Assembly: GCF_004358755.1 (NCBI RefSeq)
Contig: NZ_SMZY01000003.1
Coordinates: 434,001-498,000 of the forward strand
Origin: Peribacillus frigoritolerans
GTDB taxonomy: Bacteria; Bacillota; Bacilli; Bacillales; Bacillaceae
Reading direction: 5' to 3'
DNA length: 64,000 bases
The translations under genes were made by a program, and so were the position numbers. The first letter of the stretch is position 1, and each line of letters begins with the position of its first letter. The notes under the pieces were generated by a model. The model was given only the letters and a program-made list of their open reading frames with translations. It was not told the DNA's origin and made no database searches. Positions 1 through 6,965 of this stretch are shown one piece after another.

Positions 1-78
1 ATAACCTTGCCTAAAGTCCAAGTTGTCTGAAGCCCTGCCTGAAGTCCTTTTTTTAAGCTATTAATCAGAAACATCCCC

Positions 79-897
79 TTATTCGGCTGATTCTAAGTAT
101 CTTTCTTTTGAATAACCTTTGACTCTCCTCAAAATCAATACAGCAACAGCTATTGCTATTAATACTAGAGATATAACTTGTGCAACACGCAGAGAATCCG
201 TCAGCATCAGGCTGTCCGTACGCATTCCTTCAATGAAATACCTGCCGATTGAATACCAGATGATGTAGGTGAGGAATAGCTCTCCGCGGCGCAAATTGGC
301 TTTTCTGAGAAGCATAAGTCCAGCGAATCCTACTAGACTCCACAAAGATTCATATAAAAAAGTCGGGTGATAGTAAGCACCGTTAATATACATTTGATTG
401 ATGATAAACTCAGGCAAGTACAGCCCCTCAAGAAATTGACGGGTTACCTCGCCGCCATGGGCTTCTTGATTAATAAAGTTTCCCCAGCGGCCGATTGCCT
501 GCCCTAAAATAATGCTCGGCGCCCCAATATCAGCAAGCTTCCAAAACGAAATCCCTTTTACCTTCGCAAAAATATAGCCTGTAACAAATGCCCCGATTAA
601 TCCGCCATGAATCGCAAGGCCCCCGTTCCAGATCTTTACGATGTCTCCCGGGTTTTGAGAGTAATAATCCCACTGGAAAATCACATAGTAAATACGCGCA
701 CAAATAATGGCGATCGGAATCGCAAACAGCACTAAATCGACGAACGTATCTTTATGAAGACCTCTCCGCTCGCTTTCACGGACTGCAAGCCACAGTCCAA
801 GCAGAGCACCTATCCCGATGATCAGCCCGTACCAGTGAACCTGTATCGGTCCAAGTTCAATAAAGATTGGATCGATCGGCGTAAAATTCTCCTCCAT
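79..897 (-). CDS. lgt: Prolipoprotein diacylglyceryl transferase
   Basis: Transfers the diacylglyceryl group from phosphatidylglycerol to the lipobox cysteine of prolipoproteins at the membrane, the first step of lipoprotein maturation. The 272-residue product has the Lgt signature at residues 136-149 ([14 protein letters not shown]) and about seven hydrophobic segments. The length is normal for the family. It lies 24 bp downstream of hprK on the same strand, the hprK-lgt order seen in Bacillus, so the two are probably cotranscribed. Likely clients in this window are the YclQ-type binding protein, cytochrome c-551 and the small lipoprotein at 46.3 kb. Confidence 0.97.
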   Translation of the reverse strand: MEENFTPIDPIFIELGPIQVHWYGLIIGIGALLGLWLAVRESERRGLHKDTFVDLVLFAIPIAIICARIYYVIFQWDYYSQNPGDIVKIWNGGLAIHGGLIGAFVTGYIFAKVKGISFWKLADIGAPSIILGQAIGRWGNFINQEAHGGEVTRQFLEGLYLPEFIINQMYINGAYYHPTFLYESLWSLVGFAGLMLLRKANLRRGELFLTYIIWYSIGRYFIEGMRTDSLMLTDSLRVAQVISLVLIAIAVAVLILRRVKGYSKERYLESAE

Positions 898-921
898 TGT
901 CTACTCTCCCCCTATTGATGT

Positions 922-1857
922 TTATGCGTCGTCATGCTCAGTATCAGTTATGACATCAGTTAATTTATTCGTAAACTGCTCAGCTGCATTCAGACCCATG
1001 CGTTTTAATCTGAAGTTCATCGCCGCTACTTCAATGATGACCGCTAAGTTTCGTCCAGGACGGACCGGCACGGTTAATTTAGGGATATCTGTGTCGATGA
1101 TTTTCATTTTCTCTTCATCAAGACCCAATCTGTCATATTGCTTCTTAGGATCCCAGATTTCAAGATCAATAATGAGGGTAATCCGTTTATAGCTGCGGAC
1201 AGCGCCTGCTCCGAATAACGTCATCACATTGATGATGCCAAGACCGCGGATTTCAAGAAGATGCTCAATTAAGTCCGGTGCATTTCCGATCAAAGTATCC
1301 TGATCCTCCTGGCGGATCTCGACACAGTCATCTGCAACTAAACGATGGCCGCGCTTGACAAGCTCAAGAGCCGTTTCACTTTTACCGACTCCGCTTTTTC
1401 CGACAATCAGCACACCTACACCATAAACGTCTACTAATACGCCGTGAACAGCAGTAGTAGGAGCAAGTTTTCCTTCTAAAAAGTTCGTCAGATGACTGGA
1501 TAGACGGGTTGTTTTTAAAGGCGAACGCAAAAGCGGAACTGATTTTTCCTCAGATGCATCCGTTAATTCCTGCGGAATCTCCATTTCGCGGGAAACAATA
1601 ATAGCCGGAGTCGAATCTGTACAAAGCTGATCCATCCGGTTTTTCTTTTCCTCATCTGTCAGTTTTTGAAAAAACGTCAGCTCTGTTTTGCCGAGTATTT
1701 GCACTCGTTCTTTCGGGTAATATGTAAAAAAGCCTGCCATTTCAAGTCCTGGGCGGGACAAATCACTTGTAGTGATGGGACGGTTAATTCCTTCTTCACC
1801 GCTGATCAGCTCTAAATGGAATTTTTCGATTAAATCTTTTGTGCGGACTTTTGCCAT
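922..1857 (-). CDS. hprK: HPr kinase/phosphorylase
   Basis: Bifunctional enzyme that phosphorylates HPr and Crh on Ser46 and removes the phosphate again, the sensor step of carbon catabolite repression. The 311-residue protein has the P-loop [10 protein letters not shown] at residues 153-162 and the HprK signature [11 protein letters not shown] near residue 201. The start is supported by an AAGGAGG ribosome site just upstream. It is first in the minus-strand pair hprK-lgt. A palindromic repeat element occupies the upstream gap. Confidence 0.97.
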   Translation of the reverse strand: MAKVRTKDLIEKFHLELISGEEGINRPITTSDLSRPGLEMAGFFTYYPKERVQILGKTELTFFQKLTDEEKKNRMDQLCTDSTPAIIVSREMEIPQELTDASEEKSVPLLRSPLKTTRLSSHLTNFLEGKLAPTTAVHGVLVDVYGVGVLIVGKSGVGKSETALELVKRGHRLVADDCVEIRQEDQDTLIGNAPDLIEHLLEIRGLGIINVMTLFGAGAVRSYKRITLIIDLEIWDPKKQYDRLGLDEEKMKIIDTDIPKLTVPVRPGRNLAVIIEVAAMNFRLKRMGLNAAEQFTNKLTDVITDTEHDDA

Positions 1858-1917
1858 TTTTCTGTTCCTCCTTTTTTAAGTGTTTGCTCCATCTTTTAAC
1901 TAAGCGCTTTCGGTTTT

Positions 1918-2048
1918 CTGCGGTGTCTAGCTCCACCGCCCAACTCCTCGGCCAGAACGGCTCATCCAGCAAAGGCAAAAAGCGCCTTTTCTGGCTGATC
2001 CTTATCTGTCTTTCGGGTCTGAACAGTCGGTTCCGCTTTTCGTATAAA
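1918..2048. repeat. Palindromic intergenic repeat of a type common in Bacillaceae
   Basis: The gap between hprK and the divergent amidase gene (1858-2222, about 365 bp) holds no credible gene. Part of it forms nested hairpins: GCGGTG (1919-1924) pairs with CACCGC, followed by further arms around AAAGGC/GCCTTT (1971-1987). The segment beginning GGTGTCTAGCTCCA resembles, from memory, a highly structured repeat scattered through Bacillaceae genomes. Only one copy is in this window. The short ORFs crossing it in several frames look spurious. Confidence 0.55.
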
Positions 2049-2222
2049 ATCCTCTCTTATTTTAGCACTTTTACCTATTAAACGGAAACGGGGAATCCTT
2101 TCCCAGCCATTTAAACTTTCTTCTCTGTTTTCAAAAAAACATAGGACAATCACCGCTACTCTATCGCACATGAGGCAATATATTAGTAGAGTAAAGACCA
2201 TTTATTCCGAGGAGGACTGTAC

Positions 2223-2915
2223 GTGAAGATTGCAATTGACGCCGGACATGGCTATTCTACATCTGGAAAGAGAACCGTAGACGGTATGAAAGAATATGAA
2301 TTTAATCGTGCTGTTGCCAATGAAATGAGGGATCTTCTGGCCGGGTATGAAAATGTCACTATCCTTTTTACTCACTCTGACACACGTGATGTCCCGCTGA
2401 AAGAGAGAACCGATAAGGCCAATGCTGCAAAGGCAGATGTATTCATCTCGATTCATGCCAACGCCTTTGGAAACGGCACAGCATGGAATGATGCAAAAGG
2501 GATCGAGACGTATGTTCATGATTCAAAACCTCAACAAGCCCTTGCACTTGCCGGAGCGGTTCAGAAGAAGCTGATAGAAAAAACAAAACGGAATGACCGC
2601 GGTGTTAAGCTTGCCAACTTCCATGTGCTGCGGGAAGCAAAAATGATCGCTATTTTAATTGAATGCGGATTTATGACCAATCAAGAAGAAGCCCAGGCTT
2701 TAAAATCAGCAGCTTACCGCAAAATATGTGCAGAGGCGATTACTGAAGCACTTGCTTCCTTTTTCAATTTGAAAAACAATGCCCCATTCGCTCCATCCTT
2801 ACCAGGAAAGGTGTACAAAGTACAAGTCGGTGCTTTCTCAAAAAAAGAGAATGCCGTTGCCCTTGCCAATGAATTAAAGAATAAGGGATATAATGTCATT
2901 GTTTTGTACGAATAA
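2223..2915 (+). CDS. Cytoplasmic-type N-acetylmuramoyl-L-alanine amidase, CwlC-like
   Basis: Amidase_3 family zinc enzyme cleaving the bond between muramic acid and the stem peptide. The 230 residues start directly with the catalytic fold: DAGHG at 6-10 (zinc His9), SIHAN at 76-80 (zinc His78) and catalytic Glu147 in ECGF. A single half-size SPOR repeat follows at about 197-229. There is no signal peptide, as in B. subtilis CwlC, which acts in mother-cell lysis; that enzyme carries two such repeats. Translation starts at GTG with a strong GAGGAGG site 7 bases upstream. A sporulation role is inferred from the architecture; no sigma-K promoter could be placed with confidence. Confidence 0.85.
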   Translation: MKIAIDAGHGYSTSGKRTVDGMKEYEFNRAVANEMRDLLAGYENVTILFTHSDTRDVPLKERTDKANAAKADVFISIHANAFGNGTAWNDAKGIETYVHDSKPQQALALAGAVQKKLIEKTKRNDRGVKLANFHVLREAKMIAILIECGFMTNQEEAQALKSAAYRKICAEAITEALASFFNLKNNAPFAPSLPGKVYKVQVGAFSKKENAVALANELKNKGYNVIVLYE

Positions 2916-2935
2916 AAGAGTAGAGATAGTCATCT

Positions 2936-3841
2936 CTACTCTTTTAATTTTAAAAGGAACCTCTCTTTTGGCAGGTGCTTCTTAGGTCGGAATTTATTCA
3001 AGTAGGGAGAGTAAGTATCGACCTGAATTTCGGTTTGATCCTGCTTAAAAAACAGAAGACGCATAAAGCCATTGCCCCCGTGCTTTTCAGCCTGATAATT
3101 CGCAAGCATTTGAAAAACTCTTTGATCTTCTGAAATTCTGGTCTCCAAGAATCCTGTTCCGTAATAATGGCCGGATAAGACCATTTTCACATTTGGATTT
3201 TTTAAAACAACTTTGTTATACAGCTCCTCGCCTGCAGGACTTCTCTCATTTTTATAGTTCAAGTAATCATGAAAAGCGAGAATAGCCGTGTGATCACGGT
3301 AGTCCATCAAAACTTTATTCATCCACCTGAGACCGCTCCGGTTCACATCCCATCCCATATAAATCATAATATACGGCTGGTTATGGATTGTCAGAAGATC
3401 ATAATGTCCGCGGTTATTTTCAAAAGAACCTCCATAAAATGGCTGCCGGATAAACCGGTGATAACCGAAATGATCCGTGAATACTTTATAGGGCTGTTCC
3501 GTATGAACCAAATCATGGTTCCCCGCCAAAACGCCATATGGAATTCTTGTCATATCCAGCATTTTTAAAATTTGATCTGTCCTCTCCCATTGAACATCAT
3601 CATTCGGCTGATCGACAAGATCACCTGTATGAAAAACATATCGAATGTTGTATTTATCCCGATTTTCAATAATCCACTGTATTTGTTTAATCATGATTTC
3701 CGGATAGGTTTTCGCGTAATATTGAGTATCAGTAAGCCATACAATCGTAGCGTCGCCTTTTTCAAATGAAAATTTCGCGTACGCAGGAGATGCAGTTAAA
3801 CAAATCAGCAGCAGTACTGCCGCAAACCAAGTTTTTTTCAT
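2936..3841 (-). CDS. Secreted calcineurin-like metallophosphoesterase
   Basis: Predicted exported phosphoesterase of unknown substrate. An N-terminal signal peptide ends near AYA-K. Metal-ligand motifs of the calcineurin-like fold follow in order: a DTQ near residue 40, GDLVD, GNHD and GHYYGTG. The ATG at 3841 is preferred because GGGTG sits at correct spacing; a GTG three codons earlier is possible. The gene is convergent with the amidase, with only 20 bp between them. No operon partner is present. Confidence 0.8.
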   Translation of the reverse strand: MKKTWFAAVLLLICLTASPAYAKFSFEKGDATIVWLTDTQYYAKTYPEIMIKQIQWIIENRDKYNIRYVFHTGDLVDQPNDDVQWERTDQILKMLDMTRIPYGVLAGNHDLVHTEQPYKVFTDHFGYHRFIRQPFYGGSFENNRGHYDLLTIHNQPYIMIYMGWDVNRSGLRWMNKVLMDYRDHTAILAFHDYLNYKNERSPAGEELYNKVVLKNPNVKMVLSGHYYGTGFLETRISEDQRVFQMLANYQAEKHGGNGFMRLLFFKQDQTEIQVDTYSPYLNKFRPKKHLPKERFLLKLKE

Positions 3842-3892
3842 AACTTTCACCCATTTTTAGCGTACCCATCTAGCGTGTCCTTATGTTCCCAA

Positions 3893-3920
3893 TTTACATT
3901 TATCATCATTGGTCTATACT
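3893..3920 (+). promoter_or_regulatory. Sigma-A type promoter of mscL
   Basis: TTTACA (3893-3898) and TATACT (3915-3920) are separated by 16 bp, upstream of an AAGGAG ribosome site and the mscL ATG at 3953. Confidence 0.65.
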
Positions 3921-3952
3921 AGATATGGAAACCAAAACAAGGAGACGTACAT

Positions 3953-4342
3953 ATGCTGAAGGAATTTAAAAAGTTCGCCATTAAGGGCAACGTGATTGAT
4001 CTGGCAGTCGGGGTTATCATCGGAACAGCATTCGGAAAAATTGTCACTTCTCTTGTAAATGACATTGTCATGCCGCTGTTCGGCGTCCTGCTTGGGGGAG
4101 TCGATTTTTCAAAATTGCAATACCCATTCGGTAAAGCCATTATAAGATACGGAGCATTTCTGCAGACCGTTCTTGATTTCTTCATTATTGCTTTTTCCGT
4201 GTTTTTATTCATTCGATTCTTTGAACGATTTAAAAGAAAAGATGAGCAAAATCCTGTCCCAACATTAACAAATGAAGAGAAGCTGCTCACGGAAATTCGT
4301 GATTTGCTGAAGAAGGATGTTCAGCAGGAAAGAGAATTTTAA
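3953..4342 (+). CDS. mscL: Large-conductance mechanosensitive channel
   Basis: Pentameric membrane channel that opens under high membrane tension to release solutes after hypo-osmotic shock. At 129 residues it is of normal size. It has the conserved amphipathic N-terminus ([20 protein letters not shown]), a glycine-rich pore helix TM1 ([11 protein letters not shown]), a second TM at about 68-90 and a charged C-terminal helix. It is monocistronic: its own promoter lies upstream and a terminator follows directly. Confidence 0.97.
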   Translation: MLKEFKKFAIKGNVIDLAVGVIIGTAFGKIVTSLVNDIVMPLFGVLLGGVDFSKLQYPFGKAIIRYGAFLQTVLDFFIIAFSVFLFIRFFERFKRKDEQNPVPTLTNEEKLLTEIRDLLKKDVQQEREF

Positions 4343-4366
4343 GAAAAAACAATAATTTCTTGCATC

Positions 4367-4400
4367 AAAAAAGGCGGAATCTCTGGGATCCCGCCTTTTG
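4367..4400. terminator. Bidirectional terminator between mscL and yvlD
   Basis: GGCGG and CCGCC arms flanked by an A-run on one side and TTTT on the other. It can serve both convergent genes. Confidence 0.7.
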
Positions 4401-4401
4401 T

Positions 4402-4770
4402 CTATTTCTTTTTATTTTCTCTAAGCGGCTCAACGACGCCTTTTTGAATCAGCAAGTGCAGCAGCGAAATGACAATCGAAGCTAAGATGGCTGTGCCAAA
4501 GCCATCGATATTAAAGGAATCTCCCATAATTCCCTGTGCAATCATCAGTGTAATCGCATTGATGACAAACAGGAAAAGCCCAAGCGTTACCACCGTAACA
4601 GGCAGCGTCAGCAGGATAAGGAATGGCTTCACCAGAACATTTAAAACGGAAATGAGCAAACTTGCTAGAATGGCGGCTCCTACGCCGCTGATATGGAAAG
4701 AATCAAAGTACCCTGATACGACTATCAGTATGAGGGCATTGACCAAAATACTGATGGCCCATCTAATCAT
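4402..4770 (-). CDS. yvlD: Phage-holin-4-family membrane protein YvlD
   Basis: Small membrane protein with four predicted TM segments, the last gene of the yvlABCD envelope-stress cluster. Its function is unknown; the family is called holin-like only by similarity. The longest frame begins at 4791, but its first two ATGs lie on or before the AGGGGG ribosome site. The ATG at 4770 (MIRWAIS...) follows that site and overlaps the yvlC stop by a few bases, suggesting coupled translation. The spacing of 12 bases is long, so the start is uncertain. Confidence 0.8.
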   Translation of the reverse strand: MIRWAISILVNALILIVVSGYFDSFHISGVGAAILASLLISVLNVLVKPFLILLTLPVTVVTLGLFLFVINAITLMIAQGIMGDSFNIDGFGTAILASIVISLLHLLIQKGVVEPLRENKKK

Positions 4771-4972
4771 GCTTAATGACATCCCCCTCATTCGGCACCA
4801 GGAAGATCATCACCAAATAGATGAGACCGAATGGGAAAAAGGCAGTCGTGAGCAATAGAATCACAAATAGAATCCGAAGCAGGGTCACGTCCATATTCAA
4901 ATAATCAGCCAACCCTCCGATGACGCCGCCAATCATTTTTTTTGATTTGGATCGGTATAATTTCTTTTTCAT
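4763..4972 (-). CDS. yvlC: PspC-domain protein YvlC
   Basis: A 69-residue PspC-like membrane protein: basic N-terminus (KKKLYRSKSKK), the PspC motif GGVIGGLADYLNMD, then one long hydrophobic segment (LRILFVILLLTTAFFPFG). PspC proteins act in phage-shock-type membrane-stress responses. The gene sits 5 bp after yvlB with its own GAGAGG site, and its end overlaps yvlD. Its position in the sigma-W cluster suggests a role in cell-envelope stress. Confidence 0.88.
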   Translation of the reverse strand: MKKKLYRSKSKKMIGGVIGGLADYLNMDVTLLRILFVILLLTTAFFPFGLIYLVMIFLVPNEGDVIKHD

Positions 4973-4977
4973 TTGGA

Positions 4978-6066
4978 TTACCTCTCTTTTAATAGAATGG
5001 AACCTGTTTTAGAATCTGCAAAAACAGACATCGTTTGTTCACCCGCTGCAATCGATTTAAACCTAAGCTCCTTTTGAATCGTTTCATTCTTTTCAAAAAG
5101 CACTTCAAGGTCCTTTAAATCAGCAGCCACTGAACCTAAATTCGATTTCAGTTCACCATTTATCTTCACGTTTTCCGGAACATACACGTCCACGTTTCCA
5201 GTTGCTGTTTTCGCATAGAGAGTGTGGCATCTTTCGTCTTCAAGCTTAACGATGATATTTCCATTAAAGCTCTGAACATCGATTCTCTCACTCTTTCCGT
5301 TTAAGTGGATAAGACCGTTGATTGTTTCTGCTTCAATATGTGCCGCCTCAACATTTGTCAGGCGGATTTGACCATTTGCTGTTTCAGTCTCTATTTTTTC
5401 ACCCTTAAAATTCAGGACAGAAATGACACCATTTGCCGTTTTCGCATTAAAATCCCTTACTTTTAAATCTTCCCCTCTGATTGGGCCGCTAAACAGCTTA
5501 ATTTTTACAAGCTCATACTGCTCTTCCGGCACAAACAGAGTCATGTTAATTTTTATTGTTTTCTTTTCCGTGTAAAAACGGAACTTTGAACCGTCCACTG
5601 AGCAATCAACATTCTGCATAAAGGTTTCTCTCGCAAGCTCCTGATTCTCTGCCCGGTAAACTTTTGCATCACACTCGACACGAACATCACTTTGAGTCCA
5701 GGATTGCAGATTTACACTGCCGTGGATTAATTGAATATCAAAATCACGGATATCAGCATCCTTGAACTGATAGATGTGCTGAACATTAAGAGCACCGCCA
5801 AAATTTAAATCGAGATCAAGCTCCTTTACCTTCTTGACTGCTGTATCGATAAAGGTCACAAGCTTTGAAGAAAGAGAAGACCCGGCTGTTTTCTCTTTTT
5901 CTACAAAAGGATCCTTTGAGAAACTATCTGAAGATAAAGACGTCAGCATTTCATTTTCTTTATGACTATATTCCTCTTCCAGCTTTTCTATGAGAGTCAG
6001 TGCTTCACTTGCCGACAGTTTTCCCTGTTCAACTAAATCCAAAATGCGCTTTCTTTGATCCTTCAC
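4978..6066 (-). CDS. yvlB: DUF4097 family beta-helix protein YvlB (LiaX-like)
   Basis: The N-terminus carries a short helical SHOCT-like segment (RKRILDLVEQGKLSASEALTL), followed by a DUF4097 repeat region of short beta-strand units from about 90 to 360. This layout matches YvlB and the LiaX family linked to cell-envelope antibiotic stress. No TM segment is seen. The GTG at 6066 is preferred because AGGGGG lies 9 bases before it, whereas the ATG at 6075 abuts that site. A MITE-like element separates it from yvlA, so it may depend on read-through from the sigma-W promoter. Confidence 0.87.
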   Translation of the reverse strand: MKDQRKRILDLVEQGKLSASEALTLIEKLEEEYSHKENEMLTSLSSDSFSKDPFVEKEKTAGSSLSSKLVTFIDTAVKKVKELDLDLNFGGALNVQHIYQFKDADIRDFDIQLIHGSVNLQSWTQSDVRVECDAKVYRAENQELARETFMQNVDCSVDGSKFRFYTEKKTIKINMTLFVPEEQYELVKIKLFSGPIRGEDLKVRDFNAKTANGVISVLNFKGEKIETETANGQIRLTNVEAAHIEAETINGLIHLNGKSERIDVQSFNGNIIVKLEDERCHTLYAKTATGNVDVYVPENVKINGELKSNLGSVAADLKDLEVLFEKNETIQKELRFKSIAAGEQTMSVFADSKTGSILLKER

Positions 6067-6096
6067 GTTTCCCATCCCCCTGAATATGTATTTTTA

Positions 6097-6328
6097 AAGG
6101 CTGTTTTCGCTTAGATTGTTGTTTTTCATGATAAACGTTGTTCGTTCCTTGCAGCGAGAGGAACTTGCTTTCCGCGGGGAGCATGGGAGCCTCCTCGGCG
6201 TTGCCTGTGGGGTCTCCCAATTTGCTCTATTTCCCGCAGGAGTCAAGTTCCTTCTGCTGAAATACGCTAAAGCACTAAAGACTTTTAACATCTAATCCAA
6301 TAGCACCAATATTTACGAAAATAGCCTT
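6097..6328. mobile_element. MITE-like element, copy A (full length)
   Basis: A non-coding element of 232 bp bounded by AAGGCT and AGCCTT within imperfect terminal inverted repeats of about 25 bp, flanked on both sides by TTTA (probable 4-bp target duplication). Its core has long inverted arms: AGGAACTTG near 6160 and CAAGTTCCT near 6245, with inner arms TGGGAG/CTCCCA. The core is nearly identical to copies at 28.9 and 58.8 kb. It lies inside the yvlABCD cluster, between yvlA and yvlB. Short ORFs inside it are spurious. Confidence 0.85.
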
Positions 6329-6367
6329 TTTAAAAAAAGCCTTGAGCAAAAACCAAAAGCTTTGAAA

Positions 6368-6688
6368 TTACACCGTTTTTAAAATTTTAATTCCCTGCAC
6401 AATGTTATAAATAAACACAACAAGGTTCACGATGCCAATCAGAATAAATCCAAAAATCACAACTCCCACAGCAAAGGCTTCCGGAGAACTGAACATACCT
6501 GCAAACAAGATCATGAAGAATGGTGCAATAATCGTCACGATTGGAATAATATGTGACAGCAACGATTTTTTCGCATGCTGCTTCACTTCCAGGTCATCTG
6601 AAATAAAATAGACGATAATCGGAAATAAAAACGGCGCGAAAAAAATACTGAAATAGCATAGTGATGAGAGTAATTTATCTGTTTTCAT
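6368..6688 (-). CDS. yvlA: DUF4870 membrane protein YvlA
   Basis: A 106-residue protein of unknown function with three predicted TM segments (about 10-29, 47-66 and 72-98) and the DUF4870 pattern DLEVKQHAKKSLLSHI after TM1. It is the first gene of the yvlABCD cluster, with a TAAGGAG site and a sigma-W promoter immediately upstream. The following gene yvlB is displaced about 300 bp by the MITE-like insertion, an arrangement that may weaken coupling of the operon. Confidence 0.86.
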   Translation of the reverse strand: MKTDKLLSSLCYFSIFFAPFLFPIIVYFISDDLEVKQHAKKSLLSHIIPIVTIIAPFFMILFAGMFSSPEAFAVGVVIFGFILIGIVNLVVFIYNIVQGIKILKTV

Positions 6689-6715
6689 TTGAATTACAAC
6701 TCCTTATTACAAATA

Positions 6716-6741
6716 TACGATTGAAACAGAGATAAGTTTCA
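6716..6741 (-). promoter_or_regulatory. Sigma-W promoter of yvlA
   Basis: Reading the minus strand, TGAAAC (6736-6741) and CGTA (6716-6719) are separated by 16 bp, an exact match to the extracytoplasmic-function sigma-W consensus. yvlABCD belongs to the sigma-W regulon in B. subtilis. Confidence 0.85.
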
Positions 6742-6755
6742 TTAAATTTTTGTGC

Positions 6756-6893
6756 GGAGTCAGGTTTCCTTAGTGCTTCCACTTATAATTTGTTCATAGC
6801 TTAAAAACTGGCGTCATTCTCCTTAGTGCTGCCACTTTTAACGGTTCATAGCTTAAAAACTGGCGTCAGTCCCAGTAGTGATGCCACTTTTGA
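6756..6893. repeat. Tandem repeat, three units of about 52 bp
   Basis: Units start at 6756 (54 bp), 6810 (52 bp) and 6862 (about 32 bp, truncated). Each opens with GGnGTCA, continues with TAGTGnTnCCACTT, and the first two end with GTTCATAGCTTAAAAACT. The array is non-coding and lies between the sigma-W promoter and the uvrA terminator. Confidence 0.8.
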
Positions 6894-6914
6894 TTGGGCA
6901 AGGTCCCAAAAGAA

Positions 6915-6960
6915 AGGGCTGTCCAATAAGTCAGTAAAAAATGACTTTATGGACAGCCCT
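6915..6960 (-). terminator. Rho-independent terminator of uvrBA
   Basis: Long inverted repeat: GGGCTGTCCA and TGGACAGCCC, extended by AAGTCA/TGACTT around an A-rich loop, followed on the minus strand by a T-rich stretch just after the uvrA stop. Confidence 0.85.
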
Positions 6961-6965
6961 CTTAT

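Noticed and set aside
3953-4290. ORF opposite mscL, and similar long reverse-strand frames inside yclN, fliD and uvrB
   Set aside because: They lie wholly within well-supported genes and show no family pattern or ribosome site.
6094-6291. Minus-strand ORFs in the MITE cores (also at 28881-29102 and 58760-58957) with the same peptide, including NRANWETPQATPRRL
   Set aside because: The identity comes from the DNA repeat. There is no ribosome site, and pairing arms rather than codons appear to be conserved.
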